Program-made: the position numbers and the translations under genes
The notes under the pieces: generated by a model
Database searches by the model: none
Seen by the model: the letters and a program-made list of their open reading frames with translations, nothing else
Told to the model about the DNA's origin: nothing
DNA from: Pseudisothecium myosuroides
Taxonomy: Eukaryota > Streptophyta > Bryopsida > Hypnales > Lembophyllaceae
DNA: 64,000 nucleotides
Assembly (NCBI GenBank): GCA_951799445.1
Contig: OX637294.1
Coordinates: 24,081,452-24,145,451, forward strand
Direction of reading: 5' to 3'
In this document: positions 35,034 to 46,100 of the stretch, piece by piece
How the letters are laid out: every line of letters begins with the position of its first letter
Position numbering within the stretch: position 1 is the stretch's first letter

Positions 35034-36216
35034 ATGGCGGCATTGGCGAGTGCTTCCACGATGTTTCGTGGAGTGGCGGTGTTTGCTCCGGCACCAGTAG
35101 TGGGAAGCTCCTCGCAGAGAAGAGGGCGGGTGGGAGTCCGCGCGGAGGTGGAGACTAGTACGAATGCTGCGCATATCAACCCTTCTATTCGGAAGGACTC
35201 TGATAAGGTGGTGGACACGGTGCAGGCTGGGGAGCTTACCAAGCCACAGACGGCGTACTGCAGGTAAGCTGGCCGGGATTCAAGTGTTTTTCAATGCCCG
35301 TATGTATACTGGGGTTAAATTCACGTCTCTGCTTTGGAACTTCCGTAAAGAGCTTATTTGGTGTCTGTATGTTTTTTACGTGGTGGTTGTGAACTTTCTG
35401 CTTTTCGTGTTGGTTTTGTTTTCAACCGATCTTTGCTGTTTGGAGTTCAGTTGAGGAACCTCTACGAGTTTTAAGAGTTTACCAGCATAGTAATGAAACG
35501 GAGATGATCACTAAGCAGCTGGTAATGGTTGAGTTGAGTTGGTAAACTCCGTTTCATTTCGTCCAAGGAAAATTTCTAAACTCCTTTGTGAATCTTTCAT
35601 AAGCTCTCCGAGCAAGCCATGTACGTCCGTAAATTTTTTAATGTGATTGTGGTTGCGAACGCCTTGCCTTTCTTCTTGTTCTTTGTTTTCAACCTATCTT
35701 TGCCATTTTGGAGCTCAGTTAAGGAACTTCCATACAGTTGCGTTTCAATTTTTCTCCAGCTCTCTCAGCAATCTATCCACCATCTCTGCTTTGGAATATG
35801 CATCAAGAACTCCTTACTGGGTGTCTTCAATAAATTTTTACATGATTCTGGACGAGAGCTTCCTGCTTTTCTTATTGTATTTGTTTTCAACCGATGTTTA
35901 CCACTTGAGGAACCTCTACGTAGTGGTGAAGGGTCTGCTTTTTCCACAACCGAACTCAAGATTTTGAGTTAGACCTTGCGAATCCATTCTTTGATTTGCA
36001 AACGGCTTGTTAGTTGCCGACGGCTTGTCGATTATTTGTTCCCATTTAGATTATGGTTTTGAAGATTTCCTTGTTTTTAAAAAATTTCTCTTAAACTGTG
36101 ATTATGTGTCGTGCAGATGCTGGAGATCGGAGACATTCCCACTGTGCAACGGATCTCATGTGAAGTTCAACAAGGAAACCGGTGACAATGTGGGTCCACT
36201 TCTGTTAAAGAAGTAG
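35034..36216 (+). CDS. NEET family CDGSH iron-sulfur protein, organelle-targeted
   Basis: Plant NEET proteins are homodimers that bind a labile 2Fe-2S cluster per subunit and act in iron and redox handling in chloroplasts and mitochondria. Two exons, 35034-35263 and 36117-36216, join in phase across an 853-base GT-AG intron to give 109 residues, the usual length. The start at 35034 (GCGATGGCGG context) gives an N-terminal leader of about 40 residues rich in Ala, Ser and Arg that looks like an organelle transit peptide. The core reads [16 protein letters not shown], then [19 protein letters not shown] with cluster ligands Cys76, Cys78, Cys87 and His91, ending NVGPLLLKK as in plant orthologs. 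The residue after Cys87, normally Asp in CDGSH, is Asn88 (codon AAC). This does not remove a ligand. The identification is firm; activity with the Asn is an inference. Confidence 0.95.
35326..35925 (+). repeat. diverged duplications within the NEET intron
   Basis: The stretch TTTTGTTTTCAACC(G/T)AT followed by a TTGAGGAACCTC or TTAAGGAACTTC block appears three times (about 35435, 35683, 35882). A larger block starting TCTCTGCTTTGGAA recurs about 459 bases downstream. The repeats lie wholly within the intron and do not affect the coding frame. Confidence 0.7.
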
Positions 36217-37218
36217 AGCAGAGAAGCGAGAGAGCCTGTGTAGTAGCACCTGAACTGAGCTTGTTGAGTGTAAAGGTAGGGCATGGGTCCCTACTCTGTA
36301 GAATGTGATGTGATAATGGACATAAGAGCATATTTTGTATCGAATTAGTTGTACTTTGCAGCTAGTGTGGGTTAGTGTTCAATGTGAAGTTTGCCCATTG
36401 GCCATATTCAATGTAATGGTGGTGAAAGTTTAATTGCCAAGACGAAGTCTGAACTGTAGCCCTTTTCAATCTTATGGTTTTCTGTTTGGAATTTGATTAT
36501 AACTTTGGATCAGCTATTTCCGAGACTCAGTTACTGTGCATTTGGAGTTGTGGAGGCTTGCTTATTCCCGTGATCAATCACAACTCCTGCACCCTAGTTC
36601 AGTTGTGTTGAACATATCTGTAAAAGATATCTTTGTTTTGGATTAGTGGTGGCTTTACAGAGATAATGGTGGAGCATTGAGAAGTGCTACAAACATCTGT
36701 AGGATAGAAAATGCATGAACTTATTATTTGCCACAAATGATTAAATTTGGAAACTTTGAATTTCTATGTTGATTTGAAGTCTCCATATTAGCAATGAGAG
36801 ATTATGTAATACAACCAAATACCTACAAAATTGAGGGTAATTTTTTACTTTTGTTACATAGTGAAAACGAAACTTCCCCTCTTAAAAGATACAGAGTACT
36901 TCACATTAGACAACCCCAAAATTGACTACTTCATTTAGAGAGGCACTATGGATAGTTTATGCACATGTTTTCATGTTGTGATAGTTTGTAGCTTTAGGAT
37001 ATACAACTAACAATTTCATAAGAGTGATGCATGCACAGTTATAACATGGCATTCTTGAAATATTGGGTTGGATGTTGTTATAGACAAGTACTAGGGAAGT
37101 ATTCCATCAACAATGCTGTTAGATTTATGGAAGAATTTTCTAAAGTTATATATGCATGTAAGAGATGAGTTGGGAGGGACTATTGTAGTCTGTTTCTTTA
37201 CCAATAATACAAGAATGT
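36217..37218 (+). other. NEET 3' flank and intergenic DNA
   Basis: The first 200-300 bases after the stop are probably 3' UTR (AATGTAATGG near 36410 could be part of the poly-A region). The remainder is AT-rich with no gene seen. Confidence 0.4.
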
Positions 37219-37220
37219 TA

Positions 37221-37786
37221 CTCCCTCCGTCCCAAAATGATCTTCCTATTGACCTTCATTTTTTGTCCCAAAATGATCTTCCTGTTGCAGTTTGTGACAT
37301 GCGAATTGGTCAAATTTGGCTTTTGATTGCTATTGGGGACCAACAAAACAACTTTGAGTAGTAGCTCCCCCTCCATTCATGCAATCATTAGTCAAAAAAT
37401 AAATAAAATAATTAATGGGGTCAATCAACATTGTTTGTTCGTATTTTTTGCATCTCTTTGAATATTGCCCAGTTGAAGGAGATGAAGCCTTTGGAGCTAG
37501 AGTAAAGGGCCACGCGTGGGCTTAGGTATATACTAAATACCTACAAAATGATGACCTTACTCTCAACAACTAATTGACCACTGGTGATCTTTGAAAATGC
37601 CCCAAAAATTCTACTTTTCAATATTCCAAAAACTACATTTCAAAAAGGACTTCGAAACTCAAAGTTTCTAGAATGCTAGGAGTACACCAAACTCTACTTA
37701 CAGCACAAAACAAGTTCTTAAAATGTTATTTTTTGCCTTAATTTAGAATATTTTGTCCAAGGAAGATCATTTTGGGACGGAGGTAG
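37221..37786. mobile_element. Stowaway MITE (Tc1/mariner group)
   Basis: The left end TA|CTCCCTCCGTCCCAAAATGA and right end TCATTTTGGGACGGAGGTAG|TA are inverted with one mismatch and flanked by TA, the textbook Stowaway signature. A second copy of GTCCCAAAATGATCTTCCT, 37 bases inside the left end, looks like a tandem duplication of the terminus. The length is 566 bases, with no transposase. Confidence 0.93.
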
Positions 37787-37788
37787 TA

Positions 37789-38245
37789 TTAAATAGACAT
37801 ACTATACATGCTGTTGAATTGATATTCTAAGAGAAATGAGTTAAGAAAATGATAAAGTCTAATTGGTGGTTTGAGTATAGACATCTAGAAACAAATCTTT
37901 TCTACATGTATCAAATTTGATATACTCTATGAAAAAGACATGAAGAAGTGTTAGAGGTGATGTAGTTTGTTCTTGAATTTATTTTATACCTCTTCATTGT
38001 AATACTACATAATAGTTTTGTGCAAAGACATTATGGTATAGAACTTCTAATAAACAACATTGTATAAAGTAATAAACCATGCTGTGAGAGAGCAAATTCT
38101 TGCATGTTGAGAGTTTCAAACTCCTCTACCACTAAATCTTTGAATGTCCATAACTATTGCATACGATAGCCAATTAATGCATACTTCCATACGCTGGAAT
38201 CCGCTCCAAATTGTTAACCAAATTTTTTTTTCAAAATAGAAAAAT
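37789..38245. other. AT-rich intergenic DNA, no feature seen
   Basis: No gene, RNA or repeat was recognised between the Stowaway element and the tRNA gene. Confidence 0.5.
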
Positions 38246-38248
38246 AAC

Positions 38249-38253
38249 AAAAA
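38249..38253 (-). terminator. RNA polymerase III T-run
   Basis: On the minus strand the tRNA gene is followed immediately by TTTTT, the standard Pol III terminator. Confidence 0.85.
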
Positions 38254-38324
38254 TGCACCGGCCGGGAATCGAACCCGGGTCTGTACCGTGGCAGGGTACT
38301 ATTCTACCACTAGACCACCGGTGC
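38254..38324 (-). tRNA. tRNA-Gly (anticodon GCC)
   Basis: The 71-base minus-strand sequence starts GCACCGGTGGTCTAGTGG and folds as a cloverleaf. The acceptor stem GCACCGG pairs with CCGGTGC, followed by discriminator A. The anticodon loop is CTGCCAC with GCC at 38290-38292. The T arm carries GGTTCGATTCC, which is also the Pol III B box. The D arm region TGGTCTAGTGG acts as A box. There is no intron. It decodes GGC and GGU glycine codons. The flanks show no other tRNA. CCA is not encoded, as normal for nuclear genes. Confidence 0.98.
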
Positions 38325-38741
38325 CCGAGTTTCTGAGAAAAGTCAGGCTACTTGATGTCTCTCAAAGCAAATCTTTGAGATCATAACATAATCTTCCAGA
38401 GTGGAAAAAATGTTCCTCACAGAAATCATGTTACTATATCTGCAATCTGTACACTTTCAATGTTCTTTTAGCAGCACTAAAAATCAAAAGTCAGTCAACC
38501 AAGCATCTTTCAAAGCAACGACCATAATGATCATCACTAAGGCAACAAAATATTTGGAATGGGGCCAAATGGAGGCCCCACTTTCTGTTAGACAGCTAAA
38601 GCATGTTGGCAATCTCCTAAATCCCACCGTTGAAGTCCACAGTGGCCAAGAAAACCAATCTTGCAAATCGGTTGGCAGCTTGCCCAGCTTGTAGAAAGTG
38701 GGGTTTAAGGTGCCATATTCATGACCAGCTGGGCGAGAAAG

Positions 38742-40494
38742 TTATGGCCTAGCTTGCACTGATAATACAGCAAGACAATAAACTTCACTTTTGTCCGGAA
38801 AGTGATCCATGAGAAGAATGTCGGGATTGTCGTTAAGTTCATCTATATATCCGAACCAGTAGATCACCATTCCCGGACCAAACCTGTTCACATAACTGCA
38901 CCCAGGTTTGAACTTTAGCGCGATAAATTACGCACAGACAAAAGTCACGAGGAGGAAATGACGGAAACCACAGATTTGGGACTTTAGACAAAAACTCTGT
39001 TTTCAGTCGTTTGGGCATCAGAAAAATACTGTTTAAGTTGGTTTAGGGTAGCATAAATGCATAAGGCCATCATACCAAATCATAAACAGATCCAATGTTG
39101 TAGGTTCATGCAAGGCAATACAGGAAACGACCAGAAATTTGGAGGATTTGCGAAGGGTAAAGATACCTTTGAAACTGAGCACTGCCTTGAGATTTGTGGA
39201 TGTGTTCATCTCCAAATGAGGCTTTGCTATCAATCCAGTTTACCATGCGACCACGCACACCTATTGGAACATCCAGCTTCACATCAGGGGTTTTGCTGAA
39301 GCCAGCTGCCCTCAAGTCGTCCTCTGACTGGTAAGAAATACCTAGCTCTTGCAATTTCTCATACAGCAGCATTTCGTATCTGCAAGGTAAAGTCAACATG
39401 AATATAAGGGTACGCTTTGACCAAATTAAGAAGAGAACTGCCTCCAAGAGCCAAGAAGTGGTTAAACTTCTGCCAGCAAGGCCATCGTCATTAAGCTTCG
39501 AGCTTTAAATATGCGCAAGTGATGACAATGACATAGTACAGGATCTCTACCCCATGCCTCGAACTTACTCTAATCCAGTAACCCTTCGTATCGTCTCCAC
39601 CGCAGGAGAACTCACGGTGTCATTGTCAATGCAACGAAACACGTCTGCACAGAGCCTGCCCCTTGAAACTGTGGCAGCACTTTCCCTGTTTGCAACCCTC
39701 TGCGCCTGGACTATTGTCGAAGAGTCCGGTAACGAAGATGGATCCTTCAGGCAATCGCTCACCTGAAGCTTTTGCAAGCCTGCCATGTGCTCCAACAAAA
39801 TGCGCATCAGAAAGCAGGGAGGAATATCATATGCCCTGCTGATCTCCAATATATCTTCCCCACCTGAATACCTAAATCCAAGATTGAAGCCAGTTAGCGA
39901 ACCCTAAGATGAACAATTTGCGTCCCTTGAATCATTTTAACATATGTAGGACTGTGATTTTGGGGAGATGTATAGAGCTCTAGAGAGACCTTTGGGTTCA
40001 AGAGCCAAACTCTCTTGAGATAAAATTTTATCCCAACGAAAGTATCTCTTATGCAATTTCAAAGCGGGAGGTTGTAGATCGCTATTAATGATGGTAGATA
40101 ACCCCATTTCCATTCAAACATGCGTGGCCAAGACGTTCAGCAGTGCCATGTTTACACCCAACTTGCTAATCGAAGACCGTAACAGTTATAGTATCCTCTA
40201 CCATAGATCAATCTGGAGAAGCAATAAAAAAACTCTAATATGTAAAATCTCAGATTACTTAAGAGAGTCCGGTCATTGCAAATTACATACACACCTTGCG
40301 ATGAATTCTTGAATACGTTGCCACGTGCGGAACTTGCGATGATGCATCCGAATTTGACGCGAGCTTTCCTGTGACTTTATGGCCACCACGGTATCGAACT
40401 CCACCCATGGATACTTCTCCTTCACAGCTTCCAAGATTTTCTTGTCCTCTTGCAATAGTGCCTGCCGGAGCTCGGCATACACGACTGCCTTCAT
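38742..40494 (-). CDS. CDIN1: CDIN1 (C15orf41)-like PD-(D/E)XK nuclease
   Basis: The protein matches human CDAN1-interacting nuclease 1, a PD-(D/E)XK-fold protein that partners Codanin-1 in animal cells and is linked to congenital dyserythropoietic anaemia type I. Its plant role is unknown to me. Four exons (40295-40494, 39569-39871, 39167-39379, 38742-38895) join in phase through GT-AG introns of 423, 189 and 271 bases to 289 codons plus stop; the human protein has about 281 residues. Matching blocks are ILEISRAYDIPPCFLMRILL, GISYQSEDDLRAAGFSKTPD, VNWIDSKASFGDE and NRFGPGMVIYWFGYIDEL. The nuclease core is visible as Pro199-Asp200 and Asp218-Ser-Lys220. The N-terminal part is a helical region with a KYPW..FDTV segment. 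The ATG at 40492-40494 starts MKAVVYAELRQAL and agrees with the length of the family. Nothing suggests inactivation. A tRNA-Gly gene lies about 420 bases beyond its 3' end on the same strand. Confidence 0.93.
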
Positions 40495-41155
40495 TCTCCG
40501 CTCAAAACGATCCTAGAATACGACTGAGAAACAACGTCCGATTCACCAAGAATCCTCGTGCCTGATACGCGAGAATTAATGCATTGTTGCTTTTATTCAC
40601 GTTCGTGCAGATCAAAACCCTAGAAAATTAAAACCCTGCATCCGGATCACAAGAAACTGACTGAGGGTGCACTACATTCCATGGTCAACCATTTTCTGGA
40701 GATTAGGGCTTGGCATCACCGGACTTTGTTCACTGTGGTGCCTAGTTTGTTCCACAACCACGAGAGAAGCTCGAGAAATGGAACATTCGAAAAATGCGCA
40801 AAATCACAGAGTGCCTAAACCCTAAATCAATCCATCCATTCAAAGGGCACACATTCTCCTGCAACAGAGCATAACCCAACTCACTGGTGAGCAAAATTGG
40901 AAATTAGTGACATAGCTAAAGCACAAGAAAGAATGCAAACTCCTTTGCAAGTCCAGATACTAACCCTAATTTATAGCTCTTCTGACATGCGCCCTCGACA
41001 GTAAGGGTGTCGAAGTGCGAGCATCTGTCCTTGAAAGCTGTGGAATTCCTGTGTCGGTGGCTTGTGAATGATTTCTCATGTGCAGAATGGGATGAACAAT
41101 TTTGGTTTTTTTAATCTAATTCTCTTAAGAGAAATTTCAACAATGAACAGACTTG
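40495..41155 (-). promoter_or_regulatory. upstream region of the CDIN1 homolog
   Basis: This moderately GC-rich stretch precedes the start codon and presumably holds the promoter and 5' UTR. No TATA box or other element was identified with confidence, and no other gene was seen. Confidence 0.4.
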
Positions 41156-41158
41156 TTA

Positions 41159-41554
41159 GGGCATCCCACAGCTACCGCGTGGAGCAGGGGCACCAAACAA
41201 GGATTTGGCGTGCCGCCATTTAGATTGAAGAGTCACGGCCCCACAAGAAGACTCGCCAAGTGGTCAAAAGGTGCACCATACTTCTTATTTTATTATTTTA
41301 AAAAGAATCTCTTCAATTTTTTTAAATCTTTTTTTTTTTTATACTGTCTTAAACTTTTGAAGAGAAACTTTCAAAAGGTGGGATTCAAAAGATTATTAAA
41401 TAGCTTGGCGAGCCCCATTCAAGACTCTCCATTTGTCCGTGCCCGTGGCTAGGCATATTTTTGCACTTGGCAAGTGTGCCGTGGGACAATTTCTAAGCCG
41501 CGGCCCGCCCATTGCCCGTGTTGAGTGCCTTTGGTGCCTTGTTGTGGGTTGCTC
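41159..41554. mobile_element. Tourist-like MITE (PIF/Harbinger group)
   Basis: Left end TTA|GGGCATCCCACAGC and right end GTTGTGGGTTGCTC|TTA are inverted over the terminal 12 bases with two mismatches. The TTA flanks at 41156-41158 and 41555-41557 form the 3-base target duplication expected for PIF/Harbinger. Length is 396 bases; the centre is AT-rich and non-coding. Confidence 0.8.
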
Positions 41555-41557
41555 TTA

Positions 41558-42147
41558 AGGGACATATTTCTCATTTAGTGTTAGGTTATTGAAACAAAAT
41601 CATTCTAGCTATAGAGCTATACATAGCATTCCTAATACACAATTAATACAAATCATTCTAATTTGCATTGAAAATTTGAAAATTTGACACAAGGTGTGGA
41701 CATGTATCCCCTTCTTGGAAATTTAAACTTTTTTCAAATAGGGGGCCTAGATCAAAAGTTATATTATTTGAAGTTTTTTGGGCAATTCGGGGTAGCTTAT
41801 GAAAAATCATCTTATTTTTGAAATTTTGCAAACATGTAACTAACATAATGTAGGATGCATTTGTAAAAAAACCCACCTAAGTGTAGCACAAAAATCTCAC
41901 TCTAGAAGTTAAAAGTCTGTTGACCTTGTCAAGTAGGGTCAAAAATCAAATTTTTTTATAACTTCAAACGCTTTAATCTTGAAATCTATGCAATCAAAAA
42001 TTATGAATTTTTTCCACACATTCCTAGAGTAGCTTACTATACTTCTATGCAATTGAATTTAAAAAATAATTTTATTTTTTTCTTGTTGCATTAAAAAGTG
42101 GTAGATCTTAACAATTTTTGCCTAAAATGTACCTCAATTCCTAGGGA
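41558..42147. other. AT-rich intergenic DNA, no gene seen
   Basis: The stretch has weak resemblance to the bodies of TTAA elements (for example TTTTTCCACACATTC near 42010), but no paired termini could be defined. Confidence 0.4.
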
Positions 42148-42148
42148 G

Positions 42149-42383
42149 TGAAACAAAGAACAAAGTTAGGTATACCTATCTTCTACAACGACTCAAGCTT
42201 GGACAAGTGTAGAGAAGGGACACGCTTAAGCAAGGAACCCTGCCAAATAGCTTTTCTTCCTAGCAATGCATTGCTCTCTCTAACTAATGTTGAAATAAAG
42301 AATAATGTTAGGTATACCTATCTTGCGTAACAACTCAAGCTTGGGCAAGTGTAGAGAGGGGATACGATTAAGCAAGGAACACT
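42149..42383 (+). repeat. tandem duplication split by the CACTA element
   Basis: Two copies of a roughly 144-base unit start near 42158 and 42302, sharing GTTAGGTATACCTATCTT, AACTCAAGCTTGG, AAGTGTAGAGA and TTAAGCAAGGAAC. The second copy is interrupted right after AAGGAACACT by the transposon. Its continuation (GTCCATAGCTTTT) reappears at 58080 after the transposon, matching CCAAATAGCTTTT in the first copy. Confidence 0.85.
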
Positions 42384-43190
42384 CACTAGTAGAATGTCCT
42401 ACCCGAATCAACAGGTAATCTACATATTCCTGTTGATTCGGCAGATTTCAAGATTCCGTCTGCTGGTTTGACAACTGAAGGGATGCCGAATCAACACGAC
42501 CCTGTTGATAACATTTCGAACCCCTTTTACACTACATGGCATGATGATGTGTTCTGCAGTAACTAAATTTCGGCACAACTGGACTTTTGGTTTATTAAAA
42601 TAGCTTCCACAGGGTATTTCAGACAAGTCGTCCTGTGCATGTTAACTCACTCTCTGCTTACTCTTCTCAGATTTCGTAGTCACTTCACGGTAAATAAAGA
42701 GAGCACCTTCCACGGCATTCACTACTAAGCTTAATTTGGTGCCATGCTCCATGATCAAACCATGTGCCAAACTCAAGAAGGGTGTAATAAAATTTTTACA
42801 ATTACGAAATGTGAAAAACATGGAAACCACCTTTGCTGACATCTCATCTGCACCTACTCAGGACACTTGTCCACTCTGGAAATCAAATCTCACCTACCAT
42901 TGAACCTTCACTGCTTCACTGCTTCCTTCAATTACAATTTATTGAAACTACAACACATGTTGACGGTCAAACTGCAACCGCCACCCATGCATTCTCACAC
43001 TTATTTTTACGCTCCTAAATAATGCCATAAAAACCATCTTCCAATTCTACAAACCGGTCTCAAATATCAGAGTTCCCTACCAACAGTTCGTCTAGCCTAC
43101 ACAACTACTTCATTCCGTTCGACAACAACCGCGTGTTCCCAAACAAAACGTCCTCCTCCCTATCGATGACGTTGCAGACGCTCAGAAAAG

Positions 43191-46100
43191 TCAGTCTTCA
43201 TCGGACGACGGCCCAGACTCACCTAAATCTCCATCATAAACCACATCTTCTTCGTCAATCCATTCAGCTGATACGTCTTCTCTTCTCAGTCGACGACCGG
43301 TCCTTGGCACTTTCGGGTCCTCTTCTGCAATGACGGTTGGAGGTTGCACGGCCTCATGATCAACGTCCCTACCTTCTTCAAAGAGACCTCTGACTTCTTC
43401 GGCTCCTACATTACCAACCACTCTTCTCCCCCTCACTTCCTTCCGAAGGATCACCTTCCAACCTGGTTCTTCAACTGATTCCGAGAAAAAAATTTGATCA
43501 ACATTCATTGGAAAAGCAAATGAATCTGGACCCAGTGGGATCATACGCTCGAAGTTGGCGATCGTCATCCCCCACTTGTCCTTTATAACGGTTCCATTGT
43601 TCCCGCGATAATTGGCTTTGACCCATGAACACATGAGGACGACAACACATAACCCCCCATAGTTGAGTTCAACGATTTCTTCTACGTGCCCCACGTATTC
43701 AATGTCGGCAACGACAGGATTGGCGTCTCCTACACCAGAACGGCAAAGATGATGGAACGTCGCTGCCACTCCAGAGTTGCAGGTCCGCAGATGTGATTCA
43801 ACCTCTGCTACTCTTATGTGATTGCCGAAAGCCCACATGTTGCGGTACTTTGTGGCATACAACGATGGTGGCTTTGATAGATTGATTACGTCTTCCGAAA
43901 TTTCTGGGAAGGTTTCGTCCATGAGGTCCTCCTGCATCTCTAATTCCAACCACAAAGCAAACGATGGGGGCTCACATAATTCCGATGGAAATGGTGCAGC
44001 TCGACGACCACGACGCCTTGGTTGCTCACGACGGAACCTGTCTCGAGCCCTTGTTCTTTCAGCATGAAATGCTTCGTACCTCCTTAAAGCACATAGCCAC
44101 CACAAAAACAACAGCAATTGTCCATCAAATTTCTTCAACCCTTCTCATTGAACCTACTTCAAAAAAATATATTGACAAAGCCATTTAAAAAAATTTGGAT
44201 ACAATTTTGCCCAATGAAACGTGAACACAAGACAGAGAATGTGAACGACATGCACACTGGGTGTCGCCATTAACCTCATGACCTACCGACTGAAAGCACA
44301 GAATTTCACATTATAAACTTACACCCGACTTCATTAATTGCACAACATTGATTCCATCCGTCACCCATGCCCTCTCATGTAATTAAAAGTACATTTTCTA
44401 ATTTGTTTGAAAAAAAATAATAATTCCCACCTACCGTCAACAGCATGAAAAGGCACAAAAAACATTCACTAATACATTAGTAAAAACACTTTCCATCGAT
44501 TCACAGATATTCTTCGTGATTCATGAATCCAATCCTCATGTTCCATCTTGGCAATACTTCTGTGATCCTGGACCGGGACCTACACAACTCGATTAGTCCA
44601 TCCAACATGAAATTAAACTATCACCTACTTCATCCAAAAAATGACGAATCACTATTCAGTAAATCACATGATATTCCCTTATGCACTGAAGTGTATTCAC
44701 GCAGAATACAGTACAATGTTTTACAGCTTCATGCCCACATGATAACTTCGCTTGGACCGGAAACTTAGTTGACCTCAATCAATTCTTATAGTCACTTAAC
44801 TGTGTACAGTAGAGTTTCCTCAACACATGGCTCGTTGCACATGGAAGTCAAGATTGCAATTTCTACCATTCTTTAACGACAGACACTTTTCATTAATTTT
44901 TGCTGCAAAGTAGTGCCTCTATAGGAAACTTACTACCAATAGTCGTCCAGTTGCACTGCATTCTCACACACAAAACCGTGCATCAACTTTCGTAGTCCAT
45001 CTGACAACTTCCGTGGCTTCCCTTTCCCCTCCAAAATCTCGTCGGTCATTGTTGGATCTTCCTTGTCATCCCACACCCGCCGGCGCGTCGGTTCATATGG
45101 TGCCATATACTCCGTGATGAAGCCAAGTGCTTCCTCTACTTGGTAACCTTGCGCAATGCTCCCTTCGGGTTTAGCTAAATTGCGCACAAAAGTCTTCAAC
45201 CCCTTAAAGTATCGCTCGTACGGATACATCCAACGTGTTTGGCAAGGTCCACAGATGAATAATTCCTCCACCAAGTGCACTGTCAAGTGAACCATTATAT
45301 CGAAAAAACAAGGAGGGAAGTCCTTCTCCATGCAAGAAAGAACCTTTGCTGTGTCACACATCATTGACTCCTTGCTCGCTGGGTCCACAACCTTTGCACA
45401 CAATTTACAATACAATCTGCACAAACGAATGACTGTGCTCGTCACCTTGGAATCTCCCAGACCTCGCAAGCTCATAGGCAGAAGTTGTTGCATCAATACA
45501 TGATAGTCGTGGGACTTCAACCCCCGGATCTTCCCATCAGCTATGCGGTTTGCCAAATTCGATGTATATCCAGTGGGAGTTTTTATGCTCCCTAAGTTCT
45601 TCAAAAATGTTGACCGGTCATTGCTGGAGAGGACGTAAGGAGCGTCGGGCATGAAGAATTTGTTAGGGTTCTTGGGCACGGGCTTCAACCAGAAATGCTG
45701 TCGTATACCATGGGCTTGCATATCGGCACGTGTCGCAGGCTTGTCTTTTTCACCGAGCAGAGTCTTCAAATGTTTTCACACACGTTTTTTTCAGTATGTA
45801 TGGTGTCCACCAAATGTCGAACCGGTAGTTTCTACATTTGCACAAACATAAAATTCGTTAGCATGTCAGTTTCATGAATCCAAACACCACTACGTACACG
45901 TCCACCGTCTTCTGTAAGGTGTCACCGCTTCCACAAAAACACGTACAAGCACAATCAATTGCATGACCTAGAACCTAAATGCATGGTCACAACAACATTA
46001 AAAATTTAAGAGGGTGAAGAGTCAGACGCATGATTTGAAATAAGTTTGTCACGAAACATCAAGAATTTGGACCATGACATGAACAAGCAAGCATTTATAA

